Shown piece after piece: positions 55,750 to 64,000 of a stretch of DNA of 64,000 bases. The notes beneath the pieces were generated by a model, which worked only from the letters and a program-made list of their open reading frames with translations, had not been told where the DNA came from and searched no databases. The stretch is from Pseudosulfitobacter pseudonitzschiae (lineage in GTDB: Bacteria > Pseudomonadota > Alphaproteobacteria > Rhodobacterales > Rhodobacteraceae): contig NZ_FQVP01000002.1 of assembly GCF_900129395.1 (NCBI RefSeq), positions 124,001 to 188,000 of the forward strand. Direction: 5' to 3'. Both the position numbers and the translations under genes were made by a program. Position 1 is the stretch's first letter, and each line of letters starts with the position of its first letter.

Positions 55750-56571
55750 GTGGAAGTGAATAACCTGAAAGACGCGGGCACTCCTGCTGCAAATGGCGGG
55801 GCCGTTATCTCGGCCAAGGATCTCGACCTGACGTTTCAGACAAACGACGGCCCCGTGCAAGCGCTGAAATCCGTGTCGCTGGACATCGAAAAGGGTGATT
55901 TCGTCAGCTTTATCGGCCCCTCGGGCTGCGGCAAGACGACGTTCCTGCGCTGTATGGCCGATCTTGAGCAGCCCACGGGCGGCAGCATCACCGTCAACGG
56001 GGTGAGTGCAGCCGAAGCGCGGGCGGCGCGGGCCTATGGCTATGTGTTTCAGGCGGCGGGCCTGTATCCGTGGCGCACCATCGGGGGCAACATCAGCCTG
56101 CCGCTGGAGATCATGGGCTATTCCAAATCCGACCAGCGTGACCGTGTGGCGCGGGTGCTGGAGCTGGTGGAGCTGGCCGGGTTCGAGAAGAAGTTCCCCT
56201 GGCAACTGTCGGGCGGGATGCAGCAGCGGGCGTCGATTGCCCGTGCGCTGGCCTTTGACGCGGATATTCTGCTGATGGACGAACCCTTTGGCGCGCTGGA
56301 CGAGATTGTGCGCGACCACCTGAACGAGCAGTTGTTGAAGCTGTGGGCGCGGACGGAAAAGACGATTGCCTTTGTTACCCATTCGATCCCCGAGGCGGTG
56401 TATCTGAGCACCAAGATCGTGGTGATGAGCCCGCGGCCGGGGCGGATCACCGATGTAATCGACAGCCCGCTGCCCAAGGAGCGCCCCTTGGACATCCGCG
56501 AGACGCCGGAGTTTCTGGAAGTTGCGCATCGGGTGCGCGAAGGTTTGCGGGCGGGGCATAACGATGTTTAA
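55750..56571 (+). CDS. ABC transporter ATP-binding protein (SsuB/ThiZ-like), probable pyrimidine importer
   Basis: A 273-aa importer ATPase of the nitrate/sulfonate/NMT1 class. Walker A FIGPSGCGKTTFLRCM, Q-loop YVFQAAGLYPWRTI, signature LSGGMQQRASIARAL, Walker B ILLMDEPFGALDEI and the switch His in FVTHSIPEAV are all present. The GTG start at 55750 lies 3 bases after hydA. It energises the two following permeases; pyrimidine specificity is inferred from the operon. Confidence 0.93.
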   Translation: MEVNNLKDAGTPAANGGAVISAKDLDLTFQTNDGPVQALKSVSLDIEKGDFVSFIGPSGCGKTTFLRCMADLEQPTGGSITVNGVSAAEARAARAYGYVFQAAGLYPWRTIGGNISLPLEIMGYSKSDQRDRVARVLELVELAGFEKKFPWQLSGGMQQRASIARALAFDADILLMDEPFGALDEIVRDHLNEQLLKLWARTEKTIAFVTHSIPEAVYLSTKIVVMSPRPGRITDVIDSPLPKERPLDIRETPEFLEVAHRVREGLRAGHNDV

Positions 56572-56595
56572 GGCTGTGACAGCGGGGCTGAGCCT

Positions 56596-57459
56596 ATGAC
56601 GCGTTCGATCCCCGTCCTCACGGTCGTCGCCGCCATTCTGGCGCTGTGGTATGTGGCTGCCGTTCCGATGAACGCGCAATGGGCCTATGACCGCGCCGCG
56701 CGGGCCGACGTGGAACTGACGTTCAGCGATCTGGTCGCCGATACCTGGAGCCAGGAAAAACCCAGGCTGCCCGCACCGCATCAGGTGGCGGTCGAGGTCT
56801 GGCAGACCACGGTCGATAAGAAGATCACCTCGAAACGCTCGTTGATCTATCATTCGTGGATCACGCTGAGTGCCACGCTGGTGGGTTTTGCGCTGGGCAC
56901 GACGCTGGGCATTCTGCTGGCGGTGGGCATTGTTTATAACCGTGTGATGGACATGAGCGTGATGCCCTGGGTTATCGCGTCACAGACCATACCGATTCTG
57001 GCGCTGGCGCCGATGATCATCGTGGTGCTGAACGCGGTGGGTGTGTCTGGCCTGCTGCCCAAGGCGGTGATCAGCATGTACCTGTCGTTTTTCCCCGTCG
57101 CCGTCGGCATGGTCAAAGGGCTGCGCAGCCCCGAGGTAATGCAGCTGGACCAGATGCACACATGGCACGCCAGCGCGTCACAGACGTTCTGGAAGCTGCG
57201 CCTGCCTGCGTCGATGCCCTATCTGTTCACCTCGCTGAAGGTGGCGATGGCGGCATCCTTGGTGGGGGCCATCGTGGGCGAACTGCCGACGGGCGCGATA
57301 GCCGGACTGGGCGCGCGTTTGCTGGCGGGCAGCTATTACGGCCAGACCATCCAGATCTGGAGCGCGCTGATCATGGCGGCGGCACTGGCGGCGGTCATTG
57401 TGTCGCTGATCGGGCTGATCCAGCGCATCGTGCTGAAACGCATGGGGATGGCGACATGA
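56596..57459 (+). CDS. ABC transporter permease 1 of the pyrimidine importer
   Basis: A 287-aa inner-membrane permease of the BPD_transp_1 family. It has an N-terminal helix (VLTVVAAILALWYVAAV), a periplasmic stretch, then about five helices; the EAA loop that docks with the ATPase is MHTWHASASQTFWKLRLPAS. It follows the ATPase by 24 bases and overlaps the second permease by four bases, indicating a heterodimeric channel. Confidence 0.92.
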   Translation: MTRSIPVLTVVAAILALWYVAAVPMNAQWAYDRAARADVELTFSDLVADTWSQEKPRLPAPHQVAVEVWQTTVDKKITSKRSLIYHSWITLSATLVGFALGTTLGILLAVGIVYNRVMDMSVMPWVIASQTIPILALAPMIIVVLNAVGVSGLLPKAVISMYLSFFPVAVGMVKGLRSPEVMQLDQMHTWHASASQTFWKLRLPASMPYLFTSLKVAMAASLVGAIVGELPTGAIAGLGARLLAGSYYGQTIQIWSALIMAAALAAVIVSLIGLIQRIVLKRMGMAT

Positions 57460-58382
57460 GCGCGGTTGTTCAGAAACGCCCCGCGTGGCTGGGCTGGGCG
57501 CTGCTGGCGTTGGTCTTTGTGCTGGCGGCTGTGGTGGACTGGCGGCTGGTGCCGGTTCTGGCGATCTGGGTCGCAGGCTGGATGCTGAACGCGCTGATTG
57601 CGCGGCACGGCGCATGGCGCTGGGGCGGCTATGTCATCCCGATCCTCTTTGGCGTCACGCTGCTGGCGATGTGGGAAACCGGCGAGCGGTTGTTCGAAAT
57701 CTCGGACGTGCTGCTGCCGGCGCCATCCGAGATTGCCGCGCGGTTCTGGCTGTCGCGGGACATCCTGTGGGTGGATTTTGTGCAAACGGTGATCAAGGGC
57801 GCGCTGTCCGGTTTCGTCATGGGTTGCGGGGCGGCGTTCCTGTTGGCGGTGGTCATCGACCGGTTTCCGTTCCTGCAAAAGGGGCTGCTGCCGGTGGGCA
57901 ACTTTGTCGCTGCATTGCCCATTGTGGGCATGGCGCCCATTCTGGTGATGTGGTTCGGGTTCGACTGGCAGTCCAAGGCCGCCGTGGTCGTGGTCATGGT
58001 GTTCTTTCCGATGCTGGTGAACACCGTGCAGGGGCTGCAATCGACCGATAATATGCAGCGTGACCTGATGCGCACCTATGCGGCGTCCTATTGGCAGACC
58101 TTGCTGAAACTGCGCCTGCCTGCGGCGATGCCGTTCATTTTCAACGGGCTCAAGATCGCCTCGACGCTGGCGCTGATCGGGGCGATTGTGGCCGAATTCT
58201 TCGGCTCGCCCATTCACGGCATGGGCTTTCGCATCTCGACATCGGTGGGGCAACTGGCGCTGGATCTGGTCTGGGCCGAAATCGTTGTGGCGGCCATCGT
58301 CGGTTCTGCCTTTTATGGCGGCATCGCTCTGCTGGAACGGCTCGTGACATTCTGGCACCCTTCACAGAGGGGCCGGACATGA
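57456..58382 (+). CDS. ABC transporter permease 2 of the pyrimidine importer
   Basis: A 308-aa permease with two extra N-terminal helices (WLGWALLALVFVLAAVVDW, VPVLAIWVAGWML) before the common domain. The EAA loop reads MRTYAASYWQTLLKLRLPAA. The ATG at 57456 overlaps the stop of permease 1 (ATGA); longer in-frame starts inside permease 1 are rejected. Together the two permeases form the membrane pore. Confidence 0.93.
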   Translation: MSAVVQKRPAWLGWALLALVFVLAAVVDWRLVPVLAIWVAGWMLNALIARHGAWRWGGYVIPILFGVTLLAMWETGERLFEISDVLLPAPSEIAARFWLSRDILWVDFVQTVIKGALSGFVMGCGAAFLLAVVIDRFPFLQKGLLPVGNFVAALPIVGMAPILVMWFGFDWQSKAAVVVVMVFFPMLVNTVQGLQSTDNMQRDLMRTYAASYWQTLLKLRLPAAMPFIFNGLKIASTLALIGAIVAEFFGSPIHGMGFRISTSVGQLALDLVWAEIVVAAIVGSAFYGGIALLERLVTFWHPSQRGRT

Positions 58383-58422
58383 GAATAATAAACCAAGAAG
58401 AAGACCAACAAGGAGTATCAAA

Positions 58423-59403
58423 ATGAAAACGTTTACTTACGCGGTCACAACCGCTGCACTGGGCCTGATGGGCACCGGTGCGATGGCGGCGGACGATGTG
58501 ACGCTGCAACTGAAATGGGTCACGCAGGCCCAGTTCGCAGGCTACTACGTGGCGCTGGACAAAGGGTTCTACGAAGAAGAAGACCTGAACGTGACGATCA
58601 AGCCGGGCGGCCCGGACATCGCCCCGGTGCAGGTTCTGCTGGGGGGTGGTGCCGACGTGATGGTCGACTGGCTGCCGTCCGCGCTGGCCGCACGGGAAAA
58701 GGGCGCGCCGATCGTGAACATCGCGCAGCCTTTTGCCAAATCGGGCCTGATGCTGACCTGTTTGAAAGAGCACGGGATCACCTCGCCCGCCGACTTCCCC
58801 GGTCACACGCTGGGCACATGGTTCTTTGGCAACGAGATCCCGTTGCTGAGCTGGATGGGCAAGCTGGGCTATTCCACCGATGGCTCTGACGGTGGGGTGA
58901 CCATCCAGAAGATCAACTTTAACGTCGATCCGCTGCTGCAAAAGCAGGTCGAATGCGCCACCACCATGACCTACAACGAATACTGGCAGGTCATTGATGC
59001 GGGCCTGACACCCGAGGATCTGGTGGTTTTCAAATACGAGGACGAGGGCATTTCGACGCTTGAGGATGGTCTTTACACCACCGAAGAGAAACTGGCCGAT
59101 CCCGAGATGAAGGATAAGCTGGTCCGTTTCGTGCGCGCGTCGATGAAGGGGTGGAAATACGCTGAAGAGAACCCCGATGAGGCCGCCGAGATCGTTCTGG
59201 AGAACGACCAGACCGGTGCCCAGACCGAAAAGCACCAGAAGCGGATGATGGGCGAGATTGCCAAGCTGACCGAGGGCAGCAACGGCGCGCTGGACGAGGC
59301 GGCTTTTGACCGCAGTGCCGCGATCACCATGGAAGGCGGCATGATCACCAAGGCGCCCGAAGGTGCATGGACGCACGAGATCACTGACGAAGCGCTGAAA
59401 TAA
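58423..59403 (+). CDS. ABC transporter substrate-binding protein, NMT1/THI5-like
   Basis: A 326-aa periplasmic binding protein with signal peptide (MKTFTYAVTTAALGLMGTGA, cleaved after AMA). The mature start VTLQLKWVTQAQFAGYYVAL is the hallmark of the NMT1/THI5 family, members of which bind thiamine-pyrimidine precursors. GIKPGG-type and DVMVDWLPSALAAREKG segments follow. In this operon the ligand is most likely a pyrimidine base or dihydropyrimidine. AAGGAG lies upstream of the ATG, and a strong terminator follows. Confidence 0.94.
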   Translation: MKTFTYAVTTAALGLMGTGAMAADDVTLQLKWVTQAQFAGYYVALDKGFYEEEDLNVTIKPGGPDIAPVQVLLGGGADVMVDWLPSALAAREKGAPIVNIAQPFAKSGLMLTCLKEHGITSPADFPGHTLGTWFFGNEIPLLSWMGKLGYSTDGSDGGVTIQKINFNVDPLLQKQVECATTMTYNEYWQVIDAGLTPEDLVVFKYEDEGISTLEDGLYTTEEKLADPEMKDKLVRFVRASMKGWKYAEENPDEAAEIVLENDQTGAQTEKHQKRMMGEIAKLTEGSNGALDEAAFDRSAAITMEGGMITKAPEGAWTHEITDEALK

Positions 59404-59426
59404 ACCGCTTTGCGGGATGGATCATA

Positions 59427-59457
59427 AAAGGGCCAGCGCGATGCGCTGGCCCTTTTT
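59427..59457 (+). terminator. Terminator of the pyrimidine operon
   Basis: A 13-bp perfect stem (59427-59439 with 59443-59455, loop GAT) ending in a T-run, 24 bases after the stop. Confidence 0.92.
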
Positions 59458-59564
59458 CCGTCTGGTGGAACGAGCGGGAAAGTACCGCGCAACCCGTAGG
59501 GGACGGGTCGTGCAGGGCTATGAGGGCCTCATCAAATCGAGGGGGAAATGGGCCCTCTCATCCG

Positions 59565-60410
59565 TCATCCGTGAGTGCCAGACGAATTTCGTGCGTCGAT
59601 CATGTTCGCGTCTTCCAGCATCCGCGCCAGATCCTTGGCCGCATCCAGATCCTCGAGGGTGGCGGCATCGGCGATCTGGTCGTCGCAGTATTCCTGCAAA
59701 AGCTGCCGCATCCGGGCGTCGTCGGTAACCTTTGCGATATTGGGCGCGGCGACGGTCGGCCTGTGGTCGTCGGACAGCTCATAGGCGCGCTGGTCGGATA
59801 CGAACATGTCGCCCTCGATCCCGGCAAAGGCCCTGATCTTGGCGATGCGCTCGTCCGAACAATCCAGCAGGGCGGCCATGGCCGATACCTTGCCCATCGG
59901 CTTGGTCGATCCGACATAGCCATAGGGGGCGCAGTCCGACCGTTTCAGCACACGGTTCATCACCGGATCAATCACGGTCACGATGTCAGAAATGCCTGAA
60001 TTCTTGGCATATTCAAGTGATGCTGCCATCAGCTCGCAAGTCGCATAGCTCACCGAATTGCGCGAATTGCCGCGATCCAGAATGTCGGTATCGACACAGA
60101 ACCGCGTCGATTCCCACAAGGTGGCGCTGCGCAATGGCGGTTCGCCGTCCAGAATGTCGTGGAACACGTCGGACAGCATGTGCGGCCCCGTTGTTTGCAA
60201 CGCGCGCACACAGGACACCACGTGTCCCTCGTCGTTCAGGCCAATAACATAGGCCGGGTCAAGGGCGTCGAACTGGTCGATTTCCTTGCCGTTTACAATA
60301 TCTACCTCCCACCCCAGTCGCTGTCCGAAAACACGTGCGCGCAAGGCGAACATTTCGTCGAGAAGGCGGCTGTAGCGCTGCCGGTTAAGGCCGTCGATTA
60401 CAATGATCAT
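59565..60410 (-). CDS. Acyl-homoserine-lactone synthase (LuxI family) with C-terminal extension
   Basis: A 281-aa LuxI-type enzyme that makes N-acyl-homoserine lactone from SAM and acyl-ACP. Conserved residues are seen in ALRARVFGQRLGWEVD (Arg, Phe, Trp), the following Asp pair (DQFDALDPAYVIG), CVRALQTTGPHMLSDVF and the ESTRF box. Typical LuxI proteins are about 200-220 aa; the extra roughly 70 residues (from about 210: acidic and Asp/Ala-rich, DAATLEDLDAAKDLARMLED) are unusual. It lies directly downstream of luxR in tandem, with a lux-box-like palindrome between. Acyl chain length cannot be predicted. Confidence 0.93.
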   Translation of the reverse strand: MIIVIDGLNRQRYSRLLDEMFALRARVFGQRLGWEVDIVNGKEIDQFDALDPAYVIGLNDEGHVVSCVRALQTTGPHMLSDVFHDILDGEPPLRSATLWESTRFCVDTDILDRGNSRNSVSYATCELMAASLEYAKNSGISDIVTVIDPVMNRVLKRSDCAPYGYVGSTKPMGKVSAMAALLDCSDERIAKIRAFAGIEGDMFVSDQRAYELSDDHRPTVAAPNIAKVTDDARMRQLLQEYCDDQIADAATLEDLDAAKDLARMLEDANMIDARNSSGTHG

Positions 60411-60466
60411 GTTATTCTCCGCTACTAGATCGCTGAGAATACCATCAAGGTTTTGGGAAATAGCGG

Positions 60467-60486
60467 CTATACGGGAAATCCCGTAG
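60467..60486 (-). promoter_or_regulatory. lux-box-like palindrome upstream of luxI
   Basis: Inverted repeat TACGGGA-AA-TCCCGTA (60470-60485) within a 20-base near-palindrome, 57 bases before the luxI start and 9 bases after the luxR stop. The 2-base centre is too tight for an RNA hairpin loop, which favours an operator over a terminator. Confidence 0.6.
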
Positions 60487-60494
60487 GACGCAGG

Positions 60495-61196
60495 TTACTC
60501 GGGGTGAATGAGACCCAGGCCAATTGCGCGGCCCACGGCTTGGGGCGTGGTCAGCGCACCCAGTTTCGAGCGGCCTGACCGCAAATGCACTTCGACCGTG
60601 CGGTTCGAGATCGACAGGATGTCTGCCACGTCCTGCTGGCTTTTGCCCGCTGCAATCCATTGCAGGATTTCAACTTCGCGTGCGGACAGGCTGGGATGGT
60701 GCAGTTTTCGGGTCAGGGCGTGAGAGTGTATGACGTTGTCATGCAGGTGAACGGCCGCTGTTTGCAGCTCGCCGAGGATCTTGGCCTTGAGCAGGTCCCA
60801 CTCTCGGTCGGAACAGTTGCGGGTGACGCTGAACAGGCCGACATCGCCATAAGGTCCGCGCACCGGCACGGTCAGCCCCTGTTCCGAGATGCCGTGATCG
60901 CGGGCGGCGCGGAAAATATCCCTGAACGTGCGTTCGCCGCGCAGGCGTTGCCAGTCGACGGGGGCAATGCTGCGGCTGGCAAGAAGCAGGGCGGGATCGC
61001 GGTACTGAAAACCTTCCTTGACGTAGCGGGTCTGCCATTCGTCTGGATAGTTTACGAACCCGTGCACCGTCTGGGCAATCGGGTCCATGCCGGCGTAGGC
61101 CGCAAAATCCAGTTCATGTGTCTCACAAACTGAATCCAGAAAGGATCTCAGGTTGTTCCCTGGAAACGGCAGGTTGCTGAGATCGATGACGGACAA
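60495..61196 (-). CDS. LuxR-type quorum-sensing transcription regulator
   Basis: A 233-aa protein with an N-terminal autoinducer-binding domain (DEWQTRYVKEGFQYRDPALL and PVDWQRL supply the conserved Trp, Tyr, Asp and Trp) and a C-terminal GerE-type HTH (LSAREVEILQWIAAGKSQQD, SNRTVEVHLRSGRSKLGA). Beside luxI it is the cognate AHL receptor. No ATG starts the frame. A TTG at 61196 has AAGGGG six bases upstream and gives a normal length; a TTG at 61280 would add 28 residues. Confidence 0.9.
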   Translation of the reverse strand: MSVIDLSNLPFPGNNLRSFLDSVCETHELDFAAYAGMDPIAQTVHGFVNYPDEWQTRYVKEGFQYRDPALLLASRSIAPVDWQRLRGERTFRDIFRAARDHGISEQGLTVPVRGPYGDVGLFSVTRNCSDREWDLLKAKILGELQTAAVHLHDNVIHSHALTRKLHHPSLSAREVEILQWIAAGKSQQDVADILSISNRTVEVHLRSGRSKLGALTTPQAVGRAIGLGLIHPE

Positions 61197-61424
61197 ATAG
61201 CACCCCTTTTGGGACAGCACTGAGTATATTTTACGCAAGAGTTCACGTACAAGTTTCCTTCCGCGCGCACGATAACGCAACTGGAATTATTAATATTGGC
61301 GGATCGGCTGAGAAAGTCCGGTCCAAGCCTCTGGCTGGAAACTTTGGTTTGCGCGTCGTGCCACGGTGCAACGTCGTGTCGTTCGGGGGGCTGCCAGAGG
61401 ATGCCCGGCAGCGCCGTCAGCCGT

Positions 61425-61985
61425 TTACAGGACGGTCACGACCGTACCGATGGGCACACGTCCATAAAGGTCGATCACGTGTTCGTTCAGCATCCGGATG
61501 CAGCCGTTGCTGACCGATTTGCCGATGCTGTCCGGTTCGGTTGTGCCGTGGATGCGGAAATAGGTATCTTTGCCGTTCTGGAACAAATACAGCGCCCGCG
61601 CGCCCAGCGGGTTCGAGGGGCCGCCGGGTTGGACATAGTCGTTGTCCTTGAACTTGCCATAGGTTGTCGGGCTGCGCTCGATCATCTCGTCGGTGGGGCG
61701 CCAGGTGGGCCATTCCTTTTTGACGTCGATGGTGGCGGTGCCGGTAAACTCAAGGCCTGCGCGTCCTACGCCGACGCCATAGCGGATGGCGGTGCGCGGT
61801 TCGGTCACCCAGTACAGGTAATAGCTGCGCGGCAGGATCAGAAGCTGACCAGGCAGGAATTCTTTCTTGATGTTGACGATCTGAGGGGTCGGATCGAACA
61901 CGACCTGCTGGGCCACAGCCGGTGCCGCAAGTTGGGCCGCAACGGGGGCGGCAAGGGCAGAGGCAATGAAGGTACGGCGGTGCAT
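61425..61985 (-). CDS. L,D-transpeptidase (YkuD domain), Tat-type signal
   Basis: A 186-aa exported enzyme. The N-terminus MHRRTFIASALAAPVAAQLA has a twin arginine and an Ala-rich h-region, resembling a Tat signal. The YkuD domain includes LYLFQNGKDTYFRIHGTTEP (His) and SVSNGCIRMLNEHVIDLYGR with the catalytic Cys in SNGCIR. Such enzymes form 3-3 peptidoglycan cross-links or attach proteins to the wall. AGGAG precedes the ATG at 61985. It lies between luxR and ettA on the same strand with a 130-base gap to ettA. Confidence 0.9.
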   Translation of the reverse strand: MHRRTFIASALAAPVAAQLAAPAVAQQVVFDPTPQIVNIKKEFLPGQLLILPRSYYLYWVTEPRTAIRYGVGVGRAGLEFTGTATIDVKKEWPTWRPTDEMIERSPTTYGKFKDNDYVQPGGPSNPLGARALYLFQNGKDTYFRIHGTTEPDSIGKSVSNGCIRMLNEHVIDLYGRVPIGTVVTVL

Positions 61986-62115
61986 GGCAGGCTCCTGAAA
62001 TTTCACATAGAGAATTGTACCACTTTTGTCGGTTTTGGTACGGATTTCAAGAGGTCGCAAGGCGGCCGCGCCTTGAGTGATGTCGGGGTGCACCACGATG
62101 CACCCCGACATTGGC

Positions 62116-63771
62116 TTAACGCATGAACTTCTTGTGCTTCAGACGCTTGGGTTCCAGCGCGTCGGCACCCAAGCGGCGTTTCTTGTCTTCTTCGTAGTCT
62201 TCGAAGTTGCCCTCGAACCATTCCACGTGCGCTTCGCCCTCAAAGGCCAGGATGTGCGTACAGATCCGGTCAAGGAAGAAACGGTCGTGCGAGATGACCA
62301 CGGCGCAGCCGCCGAAATCCACCAGCGCGTCTTCGAGCGCGCGCAGGGTTTCCACGTCCAGGTCGTTGGTCGGTTCGTCGAGCAGGAGGACGTTGCCGCC
62401 CTCTTTCAGCAGGCGCGCCATGTGGACGCGGTTGCGTTCACCGCCCGACAGAAGGCCGACCTTTTTCTGTTGGTCGCCGCCCTTGAAGTTGAACGACGAG
62501 CAATAGGCGCGGCTGTTCACTTCGGCGTTGCCCAGCGAAATCAGTTCGGCCCCGCCCGAGATCGCCTGCCAGACGTTGTCGTCGGCATTCAGGTCGTCGC
62601 GGGACTGGTCAACATAGGACAGTTGGACCGTGTCGCCGAATTCAATCGTGCCCTCGTCGGGTTTTTCCTGACCTGTCAGCATCTTGAACAGCGTGGATTT
62701 ACCCGCGCCGTTGGGACCGATCACGCCGACGATGCCGCCCGGGGGCAGGGAAAAGTCCAGCCCGTCGATCAGCTGCTTGTCACCCATGTGTTTTTTCAGA
62801 CCGCTGACGTCGATCACCTTGTTGCCCAGACGGGGGCCGTTGGGGATGACGATCTGGGCATAGGCCAGTTTTTCGCGCTCGGTTGTTTCCAGCAGGTCGT
62901 TGTAGGAATTGATCCGTGCCTTGGATTTGGCCTGACGCGCCTTGGCGCCCTGCCGCATCCATTGCAATTCGCGCTCCAGCGTCTTTTGCTTGGATTTGTC
63001 TTCGCGCGATTCCTGCTCAAGCCGTTTGGCTTTCTGTTCCAGCCATGCGGAATAGTTGCCCTCGTAGGGAATGCCGCGGCCACGGTCCAGTTCCAGAATC
63101 CAGCTGGTGATGTCGTCCAAGAAATACCGGTCGTGGGTGACGATCAGGATCGTGCCCTTGTAGTTGACCAGGTGCTGTTGCAGCCAGGCGATGGTTTCCG
63201 CGTCCAGGTGGTTGGTCGGTTCGTCCAGCAGCAGCATGTCGGGCGCTTCGAGCAGCAGTTTGCACAGGGCCACGCGGCGGGCTTCACCGCCCGACAGGTC
63301 CTGAATGCGTGCGTCGTCGGGGGGGCAGCGCAGTGCCTCCATCGATACGTCGATCTGGCTGTCGAGGTCCCACAGGTTCTCGGCGTCGATCTGGTCCTGG
63401 AGCGCGGCCATCTCGTCGGCGGTTTCGTCCGAGTAGTTCATCGCCAGTTCGTTGTAGCGGTCCAGTTTCGCCTTTTTGCCGGCGACGCCCAGCATGACGT
63501 TTTCACGCACGCTGAGGTTTTCGTCCAGCTTGGGTTCCTGTGGCAGGTAACCCACGCGCGCGCCCTCGGCGGCCCAGGCTTCGCCGGTGAAATCCTTGTC
63601 CATGCCTGCCATGATCTTCAGCAGGGTGGATTTACCCGCGCCGTTGACCCCGACAACGCCGATCTTGACGCCCGGAAGAAAGTTCAGGTGGATGTTCTCG
63701 AATGTCTTCTTGCCGCCCGGATAGGTCTTGGAGACCCCGGACATGTGGTAAACGTACTGATAGGCCGCCAT
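62116..63771 (-). CDS. ettA: Energy-dependent translational throttle protein (ABC-F)
   Basis: EttA is a ribosome-binding ABC-F ATPase that gates the first peptide bond according to the ATP/ADP ratio. The 551-aa protein has two ABC cassettes: Walker A GVNGAGKSTLLKIM and GPNGAGKSTLFKML, signatures LSGGEARRVALCKLL and LSGGERNRVHMARLL, and Walker B LLLDEPTNHLD and LLLDEPTNDLD. The arm insertion and the inter-domain linker (REDKSKQKTLERELQWMRQG) are typical of EttA rather than Uup. Length matches E. coli EttA (555 aa). Confidence 0.97.
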   Translation of the reverse strand: MAAYQYVYHMSGVSKTYPGGKKTFENIHLNFLPGVKIGVVGVNGAGKSTLLKIMAGMDKDFTGEAWAAEGARVGYLPQEPKLDENLSVRENVMLGVAGKKAKLDRYNELAMNYSDETADEMAALQDQIDAENLWDLDSQIDVSMEALRCPPDDARIQDLSGGEARRVALCKLLLEAPDMLLLDEPTNHLDAETIAWLQQHLVNYKGTILIVTHDRYFLDDITSWILELDRGRGIPYEGNYSAWLEQKAKRLEQESREDKSKQKTLERELQWMRQGAKARQAKSKARINSYNDLLETTEREKLAYAQIVIPNGPRLGNKVIDVSGLKKHMGDKQLIDGLDFSLPPGGIVGVIGPNGAGKSTLFKMLTGQEKPDEGTIEFGDTVQLSYVDQSRDDLNADDNVWQAISGGAELISLGNAEVNSRAYCSSFNFKGGDQQKKVGLLSGGERNRVHMARLLKEGGNVLLLDEPTNDLDVETLRALEDALVDFGGCAVVISHDRFFLDRICTHILAFEGEAHVEWFEGNFEDYEEDKKRRLGADALEPKRLKHKKFMR

Positions 63772-63861
63772 GGGACCCTCCTTGCCGATGCGTGGAATTG
63801 TCTGGTGTCTTAGGCTGCGGCGCGCGACTTGGCAAACAGGTTTGATGTATGGGTGCGCAAT

Positions 63862-64000
63862 CTAGTTGGTCTGCGGGGCCAGCCAGATTTCCAGCAGGTT
63901 GGGCTGAGCGATCAGCCCCGCCTGTGAAAAGTCGTTCACCAGGATTTCAGCGCCGTCCAGCCGCGCGGACAGATCGCGGGCCAGCCAGCGTGCGTTTTCC
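63862..64000 (-). CDS. C-terminal fragment of an unidentified protein
   Basis: The last 45 codons of a gene entering from the right edge. The visible end includes WLARDLSARLDGAEILVNDF and finishes EIWLAPQTN. It has no recognised motif. The stop lies 90 bases from the ettA start, on the same strand. Confidence 0.6.
   Translation of the reverse strand, partial: ENARWLARDLSARLDGAEILVNDFSQAGLIAQPNLLEIWLAPQTN

Noticed and set aside
54100-56853. 917-codon open frame on the minus strand opposite hydA and the ABC ATPase
   Set aside because: It spans several plus-strand genes with intact catalytic motifs and ribosome sites; it stays open because of high GC at third positions.
60467-60486. Terminator of luxR
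   Set aside because: The palindrome has only a 2-base centre and no T-run; an operator role fits better.

Overview
The window is a GC-rich, gene-dense piece of an alphaproteobacterial chromosome, most likely from the Rhodobacteraceae (Roseobacter group). Signs for this are an RpoHII-type heat-shock sigma factor, an alphaproteobacterial leu leader peptide in front of leuA, a tandem glycine riboswitch before gcvTHP, a cobU/CobP-type kinase, a mreBCD-mrdA-rodA operon, a LuxR/LuxI pair and a reductive pyrimidine-degradation island. I found no rRNA, tRNA, transposase, phage gene or CRISPR array. Most of the window is core chromosome; accessory character is concentrated at 47.5-64 kb.

Layout. 1-8.3 kb: 3' part of an M20 amidohydrolase, glnD, an LppC-type lipoprotein divergent from rsmI-yraN-gshB, and an alpha/beta hydrolase. 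8.3-11.7 kb (minus): comM-like ATPase, a glutathione transferase, and a histidine phosphatase overlapping cobU. 11.8-19.7 kb (plus): rpoHII-chaN-like pair, coaBC, dut-moeB-like pair, an M3 oligopeptidase and cbpA-cbpM. 19.7-26.3 kb (minus): the cell-shape operon mreB-mreC-mreD-mrdA-rodA with ghrA at its end. 26.5-34 kb: a VOC protein, an outer-membrane beta-barrel protein, leuA with its leader, an SDR-photolyase pair and an exported 18-repeat MORN protein. 34-38.7 kb: nadE, an SH3/glycine-zipper protein, gltX and a gamma-glutamylcyclotransferase-like gene. 38.7-43.4 kb: glycine riboswitch and gcvT-gcvH-gcvP. 43.6-47.5 kb: a YbbA/YbbP-like ABC exporter divergent from a TesA-type esterase. 48 kb: a cold-shock gene.

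48.6-59.4 kb is a coherent reductive pyrimidine pathway: preT-preA (uracil to dihydrouracil), hydA (ring opening), an M20 amidase (N-carbamoyl-beta-alanine to beta-alanine) and a four-gene NMT1/SsuABC-type importer. A RutR-like TetR regulator lies inside. Both outward promoters carry a sequence close to the 16-bp E. coli RutR box. Two small genes of unknown function sit in the operon, one of them strikingly AT-rich. 59.5-64 kb (all minus): luxI, luxR with a lux-box-like palindrome between them, a Tat-type L,D-transpeptidase, ettA and the end of an unidentified gene.

The non-coding signals are the most rewarding part: the leaderless leu leader peptide with a perfect attenuator-type stem, the RutR boxes, a Shine-Dalgarno hairpin after the glycine riboswitch, a two-copy dispersed repeat of about 250 bp with a double-palindrome insertion, and short intergenic repeats, one of which supplies the dut start codon.
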